Positions 8,210 to 18,029 of a DNA stretch of 64,000 nucleotides are shown piece after piece. Both the position numbers and the translations under genes were made by a program. This stretch comes from SCGC-AG-212-J23 sp035762345. GTDB taxonomy: Bacteria; Pseudomonadota; Gammaproteobacteria; Burkholderiales; SG8-39. How positions within the stretch are numbered: the first letter of the stretch is position 1; every line of letters begins with the position of its first letter. The DNA is taken from the NCBI GenBank assembly GCA_035762345.1, contig DASTPE010000066.1, positions 1-64,000 on the forward strand, read 5' to 3'. Below the pieces are notes generated by a model, which searched no databases, had not been told where the DNA came from, and saw only the letters and a program-made list of their open reading frames with translations.

Positions 8210-9300
8210 TGCTGCTCGAGCTCGCGCAATGGCTGGCGAAGGAGGTCCGACTTTTCAACGTCTTCAACTACATCACGCTGCGCGCGGTGCTTGCGTGCCT
8301 CACCGCGCTCGCGGTGTCGCTCATTCTGGGTCCGTACGTGATCCGCAAGCTGACCGCTTACAAGATCGGGCAGGCGGTGCGTGAAGAGGGGCCGCGCTCG
8401 CACCTCACGAAGGCCGGCACGCCGACCATGGGCGGCGCGCTGATTCTGGTTTCCATGTGCCTCACCACGCTGCTGTGGGGTGATCTCTCCAACAGGTTTG
8501 TCTGGGTAGTCCTGCTCGTCACGCTGGCGTTCGGAACGATCGGCTGGATCGACGATTACCGCAAAGTCGTGCACCGAAATCCGCGCGGTCTGCCCGCGCG
8601 GTGGAAATTCGTCTGGCAGGCGGCGATCGGCCTGTCGGCCGCGCTCTACCTGGGGACGCTCACCCAGGCGATCCCGGCCCTGAATCAGCTCATCGTGCCG
8701 TTCTTCAAGCACATCGCTTACCCGCTCGGCGCGGCCGGGTTCGTCGTGCTGACGTTCTTCGTGATCGTCGGCACGTCGAACGCGGTCAACCTTACCGATG
8801 GGCTCGACGGTCTCGCGATCATGCCGACCGTGATGGTCGGAGGCGCGCTCGGCATCTTCGCCTACGTCGCCGGGCACGCGGTGTTCTCGAAGTACCTCGG
8901 CCTGCCTTACATCGCGGGCGCGAGCGAACTCGCGGTAATCTGCGGCGCCCTCGCCGGCGCGGGGCTCGGCTTTCTCTGGTTCAACGCCTATCCGGCGGAA
9001 GTCTTCATGGGCGACGTGGGCGCGCTCGCGCTCGGCGCGGCGCTCGGCACCATCGCGGTCATCGTGCGCCAGGAGATCGTGCTTTTCATCATGGGCGGCG
9101 TGTTCGTCGCCGAGACGCTCTCGGTGATGCTGCAGGTGCTGTACTTCAAGTGGACCGGCGGCAAGCGCATTTTCCGCATGGCGCCGCTGCACCACCACTA
9201 CGAGCTCGAAGGCTGGAAGGAGAGCCAGGTCGTGGTGCGGTTCTGGATCATCACCATGATGCTCGTGCTGTTCGGGCTGTCGACCCTCAAGCTCAGATGA
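8209..9300 (+). CDS. mraY: Phospho-MurNAc-pentapeptide transferase MraY
   Basis: MraY makes lipid I by moving phospho-MurNAc-pentapeptide to undecaprenyl phosphate in the inner membrane. The 363-residue polytopic protein has the family motifs PTMGGALIL, the catalytic WIDDYRKV, SNAVNLTDGLDGLA with its aspartates, the cytoplasmic EVFMGDVGALALG loop, and the C-terminal MAPLHHHYELEGW. It overlaps murF by one base (TGATG). Confidence 0.98.
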   Translation: MLLELAQWLAKEVRLFNVFNYITLRAVLACLTALAVSLILGPYVIRKLTAYKIGQAVREEGPRSHLTKAGTPTMGGALILVSMCLTTLLWGDLSNRFVWVVLLVTLAFGTIGWIDDYRKVVHRNPRGLPARWKFVWQAAIGLSAALYLGTLTQAIPALNQLIVPFFKHIAYPLGAAGFVVLTFFVIVGTSNAVNLTDGLDGLAIMPTVMVGGALGIFAYVAGHAVFSKYLGLPYIAGASELAVICGALAGAGLGFLWFNAYPAEVFMGDVGALALGAALGTIAVIVRQEIVLFIMGGVFVAETLSVMLQVLYFKWTGGKRIFRMAPLHHHYELEGWKESQVVVRFWIITMMLVLFGLSTLKLR

Positions 9301-10655
9301 TGCGCGAGCCCCGGTTCCGACAGCTGCCGACCCCGCGTCCGATGCCGCTCGTCGGCCGGCGCGTACTGGTGCTGGGCCTCGGCGATACCGGGCTCTCGCT
9401 CGCCCGATGGATCGAGCGCGAGGGCGGCAAGGTGCGCATGGCCGATTCCCGGCGCGACCCGCCACGGCGAGCGGACTTCGCCGGCGAGCTGCACGCCGGG
9501 GGCTTTCCCATGGACCTGCTCGACGGCGCCGACGCCGTTTGCGTAAGCCCGGGCCTTTCGCTCGATGAAGAAATCATCCGCCAAGCGATCGTGCAGGGCC
9601 TGCCGGTGTTCGGCGACATCGAGCTCTTCGCCTGGCATGCGCGCCAACCGGTGCTCGCGATCACCGGCACGAACGGGAAGAGCACCGTTACGGCGCTCGC
9701 CGGGCACCTGCTGCGCAGCGCCGGCGTCGATTGCGAGGTCGCGGGCAACATCGGACCGCCCGTGCTGGAAGCGTTCCGCAAGCGTCTCGAGTCGGGAAAG
9801 CTGCCGCGCGCGTGGGTGCTGGAGCTCTCCAGCTACCAGCTGGAGATGACCTGGTCTCTCGCGCCCGCCGCGGCGGCGATGCTCAACCTGACGGAGGATC
9901 ATTTCGACCGGTACGCGAGCCTGGAGGACTATGGCGCCGCCAAGGCGCGCATTTTTGCCGGCAGCGGCGTCCAGGTGCTGAACCGCGACGATGCGCGCTC
10001 GCTCGCCATGGCGCAGACCGGAAAGAAGGTCGTCACGTTCGGTCTCGACAAGCCATCGGCCTCACATGACTTCGGCGTCGCGGAAAACACCCTGGTCGAG
10101 GGGGAAGCTGAAATCCTGCCGGCCGATGAGCTACCGATTCGCGGCGCGCACAATGCCGCGAACGCGCTGGCGGCATGCGCACTCGCCTCAGTCTTCGACG
10201 TACCGACGGAGGCCTTGCGTGCCGGATTGAAAAGCTTCAGAGGCCTGCCGCACCGGCTCGAGCTCGTAACGACGCGCCGCGGGGTCGAGTGGTACGACGA
10301 CTCCAAGGGCACGAATGTCGGCGCGGCCGTCGCCGCGCTGCGCGGCCTTGGACGCAAGTGCGTGCTGATTCTTGGCGGCGAGGGCAAAGGGCAGGACTTC
10401 TCGCCGCTGCGCGATGCGGTTTCTAAGCTCACTTCTCATGTCTTGCTGATCGGACGCGACGCGCCCTTGATCGGGAAAGTCGTGCGGGGCGAAAGATGTG
10501 CGTCGCTCGAGCAGGCGGTGCAGCGGGCGGCCGAGCTCGCCAAGCCGGGAGAAGCGGTCCTGCTTTCGCCAGCGTGCGCGAGCTTCGACATGTTCCGCGA
10601 CTACCGCCATCGCGGGGAGGTTTTTGCGCAGTCGGTCAGGAGCCTCGGGCCGTGA
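9297..10655 (+). CDS. murD: UDP-MurNAc-L-Ala:D-Glu ligase
   Basis: MurD adds D-glutamate to UDP-MurNAc-L-Ala. The 452-residue enzyme has an N-terminal Rossmann-like domain (RRVLVLGLGDTGLSLARW), the ATP loop GTNGKSTVTAL (about 123-133), the NLTEDHFDRY segment and the C-terminal DSKGTNVGAAVAAL motif. The ATG at 9297 overlaps the mraY stop by four bases; a second ATG follows immediately at 9300, and a third (MPLVGRR) 15 codons downstream is also possible, so the N-terminus is certain only to within about 15 residues. Confidence 0.96.
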   Translation: MMREPRFRQLPTPRPMPLVGRRVLVLGLGDTGLSLARWIEREGGKVRMADSRRDPPRRADFAGELHAGGFPMDLLDGADAVCVSPGLSLDEEIIRQAIVQGLPVFGDIELFAWHARQPVLAITGTNGKSTVTALAGHLLRSAGVDCEVAGNIGPPVLEAFRKRLESGKLPRAWVLELSSYQLEMTWSLAPAAAAMLNLTEDHFDRYASLEDYGAAKARIFAGSGVQVLNRDDARSLAMAQTGKKVVTFGLDKPSASHDFGVAENTLVEGEAEILPADELPIRGAHNAANALAACALASVFDVPTEALRAGLKSFRGLPHRLELVTTRRGVEWYDDSKGTNVGAAVAALRGLGRKCVLILGGEGKGQDFSPLRDAVSKLTSHVLLIGRDAPLIGKVVRGERCASLEQAVQRAAELAKPGEAVLLSPACASFDMFRDYRHRGEVFAQSVRSLGP

Positions 10656-11815
10656 GCCAGACCTACGTCTTCGCGCGCAATGCGCCGAGCGCGGAGTACG
10701 ACCGCTCGGCTACGTGGGCCGCGCTCATCCTCGCTTCGGTAGGCCTCGTGATGGTGTATTCGGCGTCGATCGCCATCGCCGAGGCGAGCCGCTACACCGG
10801 CAACAACCCGGCATGGTTCCTCGGGCGGCACGCGGCGTACCTGGCGCTCGCGCTGGGCGCGGCGATTACGGTTTTCCTGGTCCCGGCGCGGATGTGGCAG
10901 AAACTCGCGCCGTGGCTGTTCCTCGCCGCGCTTTCAGGCCTCGCGCTCGTCCTCGTCCCCGGCTTCGGGCGCGAGGTGAACGGAGCGCGCCGCTGGCTCG
11001 ACCTGCCGGGTTTCGGCTTCCAGCCCTCCGAGGCGATGAAGCTCGTCGTGGTGCTGTACGCGGCCGACTACACCGCGCGCAAGCACGCAGTGCTCAAGAG
11101 CTTCCGCCGCGGGCTGCTGCCGATGCTCGCCGTGATGCTGCTCGTGTCGTGGCTGCTGTTGCGCGAGCCGGACTTCGGCGCGCTGGTGGTGATCGCGATG
11201 ATTGCTTTCTCGATTCTTTTTCTCGGCGGCATGAACGGCCGTCATTTCGCCGCCCTGCTTGGCATGCTCACCGTGGGCTTCGCGCTGCTCGTGCTGTTCT
11301 CGCCCTACCGCATGCAGCGCATCTTCGGCTTCATGGATCCGTGGTCCGACCCCTACGGCAGGGGCTATCAGCTCTCGCATGCGCTGATCGCCTTCGGCCG
11401 CGGTGAATGGCTCGGGGTCGGGCTCGGCGCGAGCGTCGAGAAGCTGCACTACCTGCCCGAGGCGCACACCGACTTCCTGCTCGCCGTGGTGGCCGAGGAG
11501 CTCGGCCTCGCCGGCGTCGCGCTGGTGATCGGGCTTTTCGCCTGGCTGGTCGTGCGCGCGTTCGCCATTGGACGCCAGGCCTGCCTGCACGGGCGACATT
11601 TCGCGGCGCTCGCCGCGCAGGGTATCGGCATCTGGTTTGGCTTCCAGGCACTCATCAACATGGGCGTGAACATGGGCCTGCTGCCTACCAAGGGCCTGAC
11701 GCTCCCGCTGATGAGCTACGGCGGCTCGGGTCTGCTCGCCAATTTCTTGGCGCTTGCCATCCTCTTGAGGATCGACTGGGAGAACCGCCAACTCGCGAGA
11801 GGCTTGAACGCTTGA
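10652..11815 (+). CDS. ftsW: Septal peptidoglycan glycosyltransferase FtsW
   Basis: The SEDS-family polymerase works with FtsI at the septum. The 387-residue protein has about ten membrane helices and SEDS hallmarks: GREVNGARRWLDLPGFGFQPSE, LLREPDFGALVV, the EAHTDFLLAVVAEELGL loop and the C-terminal GLTLPLMSYGGSG motif. GTG at 10652 overlaps the murD stop (GTGA). A longer in-frame start at 10496 lies wholly inside murD and adds a non-conserved basic stretch. Confidence 0.97.
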   Translation: MSQTYVFARNAPSAEYDRSATWAALILASVGLVMVYSASIAIAEASRYTGNNPAWFLGRHAAYLALALGAAITVFLVPARMWQKLAPWLFLAALSGLALVLVPGFGREVNGARRWLDLPGFGFQPSEAMKLVVVLYAADYTARKHAVLKSFRRGLLPMLAVMLLVSWLLLREPDFGALVVIAMIAFSILFLGGMNGRHFAALLGMLTVGFALLVLFSPYRMQRIFGFMDPWSDPYGRGYQLSHALIAFGRGEWLGVGLGASVEKLHYLPEAHTDFLLAVVAEELGLAGVALVIGLFAWLVVRAFAIGRQACLHGRHFAALAAQGIGIWFGFQALINMGVNMGLLPTKGLTLPLMSYGGSGLLANFLALAILLRIDWENRQLARGLNA

Positions 11816-12864
11816 AAAGCATCCTCATCATGGCGGGCGGCACTGGCGGGCACATCTTTCCCGGGCTCGCGGTGGCCGAGGAGATGCGCGCCTGCGGCTG
11901 GGACGTGGTGTGGATGGGAGCGCGCGGCGGAATGGAAGAGCGCCTCGTGCCCAAGCATGGCTACCGCACCGCATGGATCCGGGCCCGTGCCGCGCGCGGC
12001 AAGGGTCTGCTGCAGAAGGTTTTCCTGCCGGCGAACCTTCTCTTCTCGTTCTGGGAAAGCGCGCGCCACATCCGCAGCCTGAGGCCCTCGGTGGTGCTCG
12101 GCCTGGGCGGCTACGTCGCGTTTCCCGGCGGCATGATGGCTTCGCTTCTCAACCGGCCGCTCGCGCTTCACGAGCAGAACGCGATCGCGGGCCTGGCCAA
12201 CCGGGTGCTCGCCCAGGTCAGCGACAAGGTGATGGTCGCTTTCCCGGACGCGCTCGAGGGTGCCGAGTGGACCGGCAACCCCGTACGCAGCGAGATCGCC
12301 GCCATCACGCCTCCGGAGATTCGCTTTCAGGGAAGAAACGGGCCGCTGCGCATCCTTGTGGTCGGCGGAAGCCTGGGAGCGCAGGCGTTGAACGAGGCGC
12401 TGCCGAAGGCGATCGCGCTTCTTCCGGCCATGCCGGCCGTGGTTCACCAGGCCGGAGAGAAGCATCTCGAGGCGTTGAAGGCCAGCTATGCCGTCGCTGG
12501 CGTGCAAGGCGAGCTCGTCGCCTTCATCGACGACATGGCGCGCCGCTATGCGGAGGCCGATCTCGTGATTTGCCGCGCCGGCGCCGTAACGATCGCCGAG
12601 CTCTCGGCCGGGGGTATGGCGAGCATCCTCGTCCCATTTCCGCACGCGGTCGACGATCACCAGAGCGCGAACGCAAAATTCCTGTCGCAGCGCGGTGCGG
12701 CGATCCTCATCCAGCAACGCGATCTCTCCCCCGAGAGGCTCGCCGGGCTGATCGGCTCGCTCGACCGGTCGAAGCTGCTCGATATGGCAAGAAGGGCGCG
12801 CGAGCTCGGCAAGCCCGACGCGGCGCGCATCGTCGCGCGGCGCTGCATGGAGATCGCCCGGTGA
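11812..12864 (+). CDS. murG: UDP-GlcNAc:lipid I GlcNAc transferase MurG
   Basis: MurG converts lipid I to lipid II at the inner face of the membrane (GT28 family). The 350-residue protein begins with the donor and acceptor glycine-rich loop MAGGTGGHIFPGLAVA, has GLGGYVAFPGG, HEQNAIAGLANR, the second G-loop VGGSLGAQALNEALP and the UDP-GlcNAc-binding CRAGAVTIAEL region. The TTG at 11812 overlaps the ftsW stop (TTGA); the alternative ATG six codons on would clip the first beta-strand. Confidence 0.97.
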   Translation: MKSILIMAGGTGGHIFPGLAVAEEMRACGWDVVWMGARGGMEERLVPKHGYRTAWIRARAARGKGLLQKVFLPANLLFSFWESARHIRSLRPSVVLGLGGYVAFPGGMMASLLNRPLALHEQNAIAGLANRVLAQVSDKVMVAFPDALEGAEWTGNPVRSEIAAITPPEIRFQGRNGPLRILVVGGSLGAQALNEALPKAIALLPAMPAVVHQAGEKHLEALKASYAVAGVQGELVAFIDDMARRYAEADLVICRAGAVTIAELSAGGMASILVPFPHAVDDHQSANAKFLSQRGAAILIQQRDLSPERLAGLIGSLDRSKLLDMARRARELGKPDAARIVARRCMEIAR

Positions 12865-14234
12865 AGCACAAGGTGCGCCACATCCATTTCGTGGGCATCG
12901 GCGGCGCCGGGATGTCGGGCATCGCCGAGGTCCTTGCCAACCTGGGCTATCACGTGAGCGGTTCGGACCTCACCGAGAACCACGCGATTCGTCGGTTGAA
13001 AGGGCTCGGCGCACGAATCTCGGTCAAGCATAACGCGCAGAACATCAACGGCGCCGACGCCGTGGTGGTGTCGTCCGCGGTGCAGGCCGATAACCCGGAG
13101 GTGCTCGCCGCACGCGAGCGCCGCATTCCGGTGGTGCCGCGCGCGCTGATGCTCGCCGAGCTCATGCGCCTCAAGCAGGGCGTGGCGATCGCGGGGACCC
13201 ACGGCAAGACGACCACGACGAGCCTGGTCGCAAGCATGCTCGCGGAAGCCGGGCTCGACCCGACGTTCGTCATCGGCGGCCGCTTGAACGCCGCCGGCTC
13301 GAATGCGCGCCTGGGCGCCGGCGACTTCATCGTGGTGGAAGCCGACGAATCGGACGCCTCGTTCCTGCACCTGCAGCCGGTAATCGCGGTGGTGACGAAC
13401 ATCGATGCCGACCACATGGACACTTACCAGCAGGACTTCGCGAGGCTCGAGCAGGCGTTCCTGCGGTTCCTGCAGAACCTGCCCTTCTATGGCGCGGCGG
13501 TCCTGTGCACCGACGACCCCAACCTGCGCAAGCTCCTGCCGCAGGTCAGCAAGCCGGTGCTGACCTACGGCACCAGCGACGACGCGTCAGTGCGCGCGGA
13601 GGCGATAGCGCATGACGGGGGCCGGATGAGGTTCCGCGCGCATCGCCCGGGCGCGAGGCCGCTCGACGTCGTGCTCAACCTTCCGGGAAGACACAACGTG
13701 CTGAACGCGCTTGCCGCGATCGCGGTCGGCACCGAGCTTCAAGTCCGGGACGAATCCATCCAAAAGGCGCTGGCGGAGTTCCACGGCGTCGGGCGCCGAT
13801 TCCAGAACTACGGAAAAATCGATGGCAAGTTCACGCTCATCGACGACTACGGCCACCACCCGGCGGAAATGGCGGCGACGCTCGAAGCCGCGCGCGGCGC
13901 GTTTCCGGGCCAGCGTATCGTGCTCGCGTTCCAGCCGCACCGCTTCACGCGCACGCGCGACCTTTTCGAGGATTTCGTGCGCGTGCTGTCAGTCGTGGAC
14001 GTGCTGCTCCTCGCCGACGTGTATCCGGCCGGCGAGGCGCCGATCGTCGCCGCGGACGGCCGCTCGCTCGCCCGCGCGCTGCGCCTCGCCGGCAAGGTCG
14101 AGCCGATTTTCGTCGAGGACATCGCCGAGATGCCCGCCGCTATACGGCGCGTCGCGGAGGACGGCGACGTGGTCATCACCATGGGTGCGGGTTCGATCGG
14201 TGGCGTACCGGCCCAGCTCGCGCAGCCGGCATGA
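12861..14234 (+). CDS. murC: UDP-MurNAc:L-alanine ligase
   Basis: MurC starts the stem peptide by adding L-alanine. The 457-residue protein shows the N-terminal IHFVGIGGAGMSGIAEVL Rossmann motif, the ATP loop GTHGKTTTTSLVAS (about 113-126), EADESDASF and the C-terminal DDYGHHPAEMAATL motif. GTG at 12861 overlaps the murG stop by four bases. Confidence 0.97.
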   Translation: MKHKVRHIHFVGIGGAGMSGIAEVLANLGYHVSGSDLTENHAIRRLKGLGARISVKHNAQNINGADAVVVSSAVQADNPEVLAARERRIPVVPRALMLAELMRLKQGVAIAGTHGKTTTTSLVASMLAEAGLDPTFVIGGRLNAAGSNARLGAGDFIVVEADESDASFLHLQPVIAVVTNIDADHMDTYQQDFARLEQAFLRFLQNLPFYGAAVLCTDDPNLRKLLPQVSKPVLTYGTSDDASVRAEAIAHDGGRMRFRAHRPGARPLDVVLNLPGRHNVLNALAAIAVGTELQVRDESIQKALAEFHGVGRRFQNYGKIDGKFTLIDDYGHHPAEMAATLEAARGAFPGQRIVLAFQPHRFTRTRDLFEDFVRVLSVVDVLLLADVYPAGEAPIVAADGRSLARALRLAGKVEPIFVEDIAEMPAAIRRVAEDGDVVITMGAGSIGGVPAQLAQPA

Positions 14235-15142
14235 ACATGTCCGAGACCGTCGCCTTCCACGAACTGCGCGGCGAGCTGCGGCGTAACGAGCCGATGGGCC
14301 GCCACGTCACCTGGCGTACTGGCGGCGCGGCCGACCGTTTCTACGTGCCCGCGGACCTCGACGACCTGGCGGCTTTCCTGCGGCAGCTGCCGCCGCAGGA
14401 GCCGCTTCTTTTCGTCGGCCTTGGGTCGAACCTGCTGGTACGCGACGGCGGCTGGCGCGGCACCGTAGTACTGATGCACGCCGCCTCGCGCCGGCCAGAG
14501 ATGCGCGAGGGTCTCGTCTATGCCGAAGCCGGTGTCGCCAGCCCGAAAGTGGCGCGCTTCGCGGCCCTGCACGATCTCGAGGGCGCCGAGTTCCTGGCCG
14601 GCGTTCCCGGAACCGTGGGGGGCGCGCTCGCCATGAATGCTGGCTGCTACGGCGGCGAGACCTGGGAGGTCGTAGCGCGGGTGGCCACGATCAACCGGCA
14701 GGGCCGGATCGTTCAGCGCGGCCGCCACGAATACGACGTCGGCTACCGGAATTGCGCGCTCAGGACCCCGGACGAGGAATGGTTCGCCGCCGCGTGGTTT
14801 TCCTTCAAGTCCGGCGACGGCAACGCCTCGCGCGCCGCGATGAAGGAGCTGCTCGCGCGGCGCATCGCTACCCAGCCGCTTTCGCTCCCGAACGCCGGCA
14901 GCGTGTTCCGCAATCCGCCCAAGCACTACGCCGCACGCCTCATCGAGTCGTGCGGCCTAAAGGGCTTGGAGCGCGGAGGCGCGTGTGTCTCAGAGAAGCA
15001 TGCGAACTTCATCGTCAATCCGAAGGGGGCGGCCAAGGCATCCGATATCGAGTGGCTGATCGGCCACGTTCAGCGCGTGGTCCATGAGCTGAAAGGCGTG
15101 CAGCTCGCGACGGAAGTTCGCATCGTGGGGGAAGACCCTTGA
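14231..15142 (+). CDS. murB: UDP-N-acetylenolpyruvoylglucosamine reductase
   Basis: MurB, an FAD enzyme, reduces enolpyruvyl-UDP-GlcNAc to UDP-MurNAc with NADPH. The 303-residue sequence has the FAD-binding RRNEPMGRHVTWRTGGAADRF, GLGSNLLVRDGG and GVPGTVGGALAMNAGCYGGE segments, and the catalytic NAGSVFRNP serine region followed by KHANFIVN. The length and absence of the long E. coli-type insertion suggest a type II MurB. ATGA overlap with murC. Confidence 0.97.
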   Translation: MNMSETVAFHELRGELRRNEPMGRHVTWRTGGAADRFYVPADLDDLAAFLRQLPPQEPLLFVGLGSNLLVRDGGWRGTVVLMHAASRRPEMREGLVYAEAGVASPKVARFAALHDLEGAEFLAGVPGTVGGALAMNAGCYGGETWEVVARVATINRQGRIVQRGRHEYDVGYRNCALRTPDEEWFAAAWFSFKSGDGNASRAAMKELLARRIATQPLSLPNAGSVFRNPPKHYAARLIESCGLKGLERGGACVSEKHANFIVNPKGAAKASDIEWLIGHVQRVVHELKGVQLATEVRIVGEDP

Positions 15143-16062
15143 ATGCCGGGACTCATTTCGGCAAGGTCGCGGTCCTCATGGGCGGCAAGTCCGCCGAGCG
15201 CGAGATCTCGCTCATGAGCGGCGACGGCGTCTTGAAGGCGCTGCGCGCGAAAGGTATCGACGCGCATGCCTTCGATCCGGCCGAGCGCGACCTGTTCGAT
15301 CTCAGGCGCGAGGGCTACGCGCGCTGCTTCATCGCGCTGCACGGGCGCGGCGGCGAAGACGGCACCATCCAGGGCGCGCTCGAGGTGCTCGGCATTCCCT
15401 ATACCGGGAGCGGCGTTCTTGGCTCGGCCGTCGGCATGGACAAGTGGCGCACCAAGATGATCTGGATCGCGAACGGACTGCCGACCCCCCCTTTCCGGGT
15501 TCTTGCCGAAAAGGAGAACTGGCAGTCCGTGGCGCGCGAGCTCAAGCTGCCGCTCATCGTGAAGCCCGCGAACGAGGGCTCGACGCTCGGGCTGACGAAA
15601 GTATTCGCGGTGAAGGAAATGCCGGCCGCATATGAGCTCGCGGCGAAGAAATACCGCGACACGGCGCTCGCCGAGAAGTTCATCGACGGACCGGAATACA
15701 CCGTCGGCATCCTCGGCGATACCGCCTTACCGCTGATCCGCATCGAAGCTCCGCAAGGCAACTACGACTACCAGCACAAGTACTTCACCGACGACACGAA
15801 GTACCACTGCCCCTGCGGGCTGCCGGCGAAGAAGGAGAAGGAGCTGCAGGCGCTTGCGCTGAAGGCGTTCCGCGTCGCCGGATGCAGCGGCTGGGGACGC
15901 ATCGACATCATGCTCGACGCACGCAAGCGGCCGTGGTTGCTCGAAGTGAACACGTCGCCTGGGATGACCGGCCACAGCCTGGTGCCGATGGCGGCGCGCG
16001 CCGTCGGAATCTCGTACGGGGACCTGTGCGTGAAGATCCTGGAGCTCGCGCATGTCGGCTAG
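15139..16062 (+). CDS. ddl: D-alanine:D-alanine ligase
   Basis: Ddl makes the D-Ala-D-Ala dipeptide used by MurF. The 307-residue ATP-grasp enzyme shows VLMGGKSAEREISLMSG, the substrate-site LHGRGGEDGTIQG, the flexible loop region NEGSTLGLTKV and the Mg2+/ADP-binding EVNTSPGMTGHSLVPMAA. TTG at 15139 overlaps the murB stop; ftsQ begins 11 bases before its end. Confidence 0.97.
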   Translation: MNAGTHFGKVAVLMGGKSAEREISLMSGDGVLKALRAKGIDAHAFDPAERDLFDLRREGYARCFIALHGRGGEDGTIQGALEVLGIPYTGSGVLGSAVGMDKWRTKMIWIANGLPTPPFRVLAEKENWQSVARELKLPLIVKPANEGSTLGLTKVFAVKEMPAAYELAAKKYRDTALAEKFIDGPEYTVGILGDTALPLIRIEAPQGNYDYQHKYFTDDTKYHCPCGLPAKKEKELQALALKAFRVAGCSGWGRIDIMLDARKRPWLLEVNTSPGMTGHSLVPMAARAVGISYGDLCVKILELAHVG

Positions 16063-16762
16063 ATTGACTCTGCTCGCGGGCGTCGTTTCGGGGTTTCTGG
16101 TCCTGGCCGCCTGCCTGGGCGCCCTCTATTGGCTGCTCCTTCCGCAACGCTTTCCCGTGACCCAGGTAGAGCTGAAGGGAGAGCTCAAGAACACGAGCCG
16201 CGCCGAGATCGAGGCCGCGTTGCCGCGCACGGCAGGGAATTTCTTTGCCGCCGACCTCGCCGAAGTGCGCGAGCGCGTCGAGCGCCTGCCCTGGGTGCGC
16301 CGTGTCGCCGTACGCCGCATCTGGCCGGGACGGCTCGAAGTCTCCGTGGAAGAGCACGTCGCGCTCGCGCGCTGGGGCACGGGAGACGAAATGAGTCGGT
16401 TGGTCAACACGTTCGGCGAGACTTTCTCCGCGAACACCAGGCAGGCGCTGCCCGTGTTCGTCGCCCCCGGCGGCACCGCAGCCGAAGTCGTCCGGCGCTA
16501 TCACCGCTTCAGCGAGCTCGTGGCACCGCTCGGCACTGGTGTCGAGCGGGTGGTAGTGACGCAACGCCTTGCCTGGCAGTTGCGCCTGGGCAACGGGCTG
16601 CACGTCATGCTCGGGCGCGACGCCGACCTCGCCGAGCAGCGGCTGAAGAAATTCGTCGAGGTCCACTCGGCGACCCTTGCCCGGGCAGGGAAGAAGCACG
16701 AGTACGTGGACCTGCGCTATCCCAATGGCTTCGCACTGCGCGTTTCCGACGGGAACGGCTGA
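16052..16762 (+). CDS. ftsQ: Cell division protein FtsQ
   Basis: A 236-residue bitopic protein: one transmembrane helix (about 6-29), the POTRA domain opening with FPVTQVELKGELKNTSRAEIEAAL, then the FtsQ beta domain with VRRVAVRRIWPGRLEVSVEEHVALARW and the C-terminal YVDLRYPNGFALR. FtsQ recruits FtsL/FtsB and controls septal synthesis. It overlaps ddl by 11 bases and ends 6 bases before ftsA. Confidence 0.96.
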   Translation: MSARLTLLAGVVSGFLVLAACLGALYWLLLPQRFPVTQVELKGELKNTSRAEIEAALPRTAGNFFAADLAEVRERVERLPWVRRVAVRRIWPGRLEVSVEEHVALARWGTGDEMSRLVNTFGETFSANTRQALPVFVAPGGTAAEVVRRYHRFSELVAPLGTGVERVVVTQRLAWQLRLGNGLHVMLGRDADLAEQRLKKFVEVHSATLARAGKKHEYVDLRYPNGFALRVSDGNG

Positions 16763-16768
16763 CGGCGC

Positions 16769-17998
16769 ATGCCCAAGGAGAACAAGAACCTCATCGTGGC
16801 TCTGGACATCGGCACCTCCAAGGTGGCTTGCCTGGTGGCCGAGCTTGGCGCCGACGGTGCGCTCGCGCTGCTCGGCATGGGCAGCCACGAGTCCAGGGGG
16901 CTGAAGAAGGGCGTGGTGGTCAACATCGAGGCGACCGTCGCCGCGATCCAGCGCGCGCTGGAGGAGGCGGAGCTCATGGCCGACTGCAAGATCGCGTCCG
17001 CCTACGTCGGCATCGCGGGCAGCCACATCCGGAGCTTCAACTCTACGGGCATGGTAGCCGTCAAGGACCGCGAGGTGAGCCCGCTCGACGTGAACCGCGC
17101 GATCGACACCGCGCGCGCGGTGAACATCCCGACCGACCAGCAGATCCTGCACGTGCTGCGCCAGGAATTCATCATCGATGGCCAGGAGGACGTGCGCGAG
17201 CCGATCGGCATGTCGGGCGTGCGCCTGGAAGTGAAGGTCCATATCGTCACCGGCGCGGTGTCCGCGGCGCAGAACATCGTAAAGTGCGTGCGCCGCTGCG
17301 GGCTCGAGGTGAGCGATCTCATCCTGCAGCCGCTCGCTTCATCGCGCGCGGTGCTCTCCGAGGACGAGAAGGATCTCGGCGTGTGCCTGCTCGACATCGG
17401 CGGCGGCACCACCGACATCGCGGTGTTCACCCACGGCGCCATCCGGCATACCGCCGTGGTCCCGATCGCCGGCGACCAGATCACCAACGACATCGCGATG
17501 GCGCTGCGCACGCCGACCGCCGATGCCGAGGCGATCAAGATCCGCCACGGCGTCGCGCTCCGGGCCTTGGCCGACCCCAACGCCATGATCGAGGTCCCGG
17601 GCATCGGCGAGCGCGGCTCGCGCTCCATGTCGCGCCAGACGCTCGCCGAGGTAATCGAGCCGCGCGTCGAGGAGCTCTATTCGCTCGTGCAGCAGGTGCT
17701 GCGCGAGTCGGGGTTCGAGGAGCTGCTCTCGAGCGGCGTGGTGCTCACCGGCGGCTCGGCGGTGATGCAGGGCATGGTGGAGCTCGGCGAGGAGATCTTC
17801 CACATGCCGGTGCGCATCGGCATTCCGCGCTACGCCGGAGCGCTGGCGGAAGTGCTGCGCACGCCGCGCTACGCCACCGCCATGGGCCTCCTTTACGAGG
17901 GGGCGGCGCAGAGGGAGCAAGGCAAGCTTTCGCGCCAGAGCGGCTCGGTCAAGGCCGTTCTGGGACGCATGCGGGAGTGGTTTCAACGCAACTTTTGA
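16769..17998 (+). CDS. ftsA: Cell division protein FtsA
   Basis: The actin-like ATPase tethers FtsZ to the membrane. The 409-residue protein has the phosphate-1 loop LDIGTSKVACLVAEL, the SHMA-type 1C insertion, the phosphate-2 DIGGGTTDIAVF and the adenosine-site TGGSAVMQGM. A short C-terminal amphipathic helix (about GRMREWFQRNF) fits the membrane-targeting sequence. A 31-base spacer to ftsZ carries a good ribosome site. Confidence 0.98.
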   Translation: MPKENKNLIVALDIGTSKVACLVAELGADGALALLGMGSHESRGLKKGVVVNIEATVAAIQRALEEAELMADCKIASAYVGIAGSHIRSFNSTGMVAVKDREVSPLDVNRAIDTARAVNIPTDQQILHVLRQEFIIDGQEDVREPIGMSGVRLEVKVHIVTGAVSAAQNIVKCVRRCGLEVSDLILQPLASSRAVLSEDEKDLGVCLLDIGGGTTDIAVFTHGAIRHTAVVPIAGDQITNDIAMALRTPTADAEAIKIRHGVALRALADPNAMIEVPGIGERGSRSMSRQTLAEVIEPRVEELYSLVQQVLRESGFEELLSSGVVLTGGSAVMQGMVELGEEIFHMPVRIGIPRYAGALAEVLRTPRYATAMGLLYEGAAQREQGKLSRQSGSVKAVLGRMREWFQRNF

Positions 17999-18029
17999 GT
18001 CGTAACAACACGGCAAGGAGAAAACAACA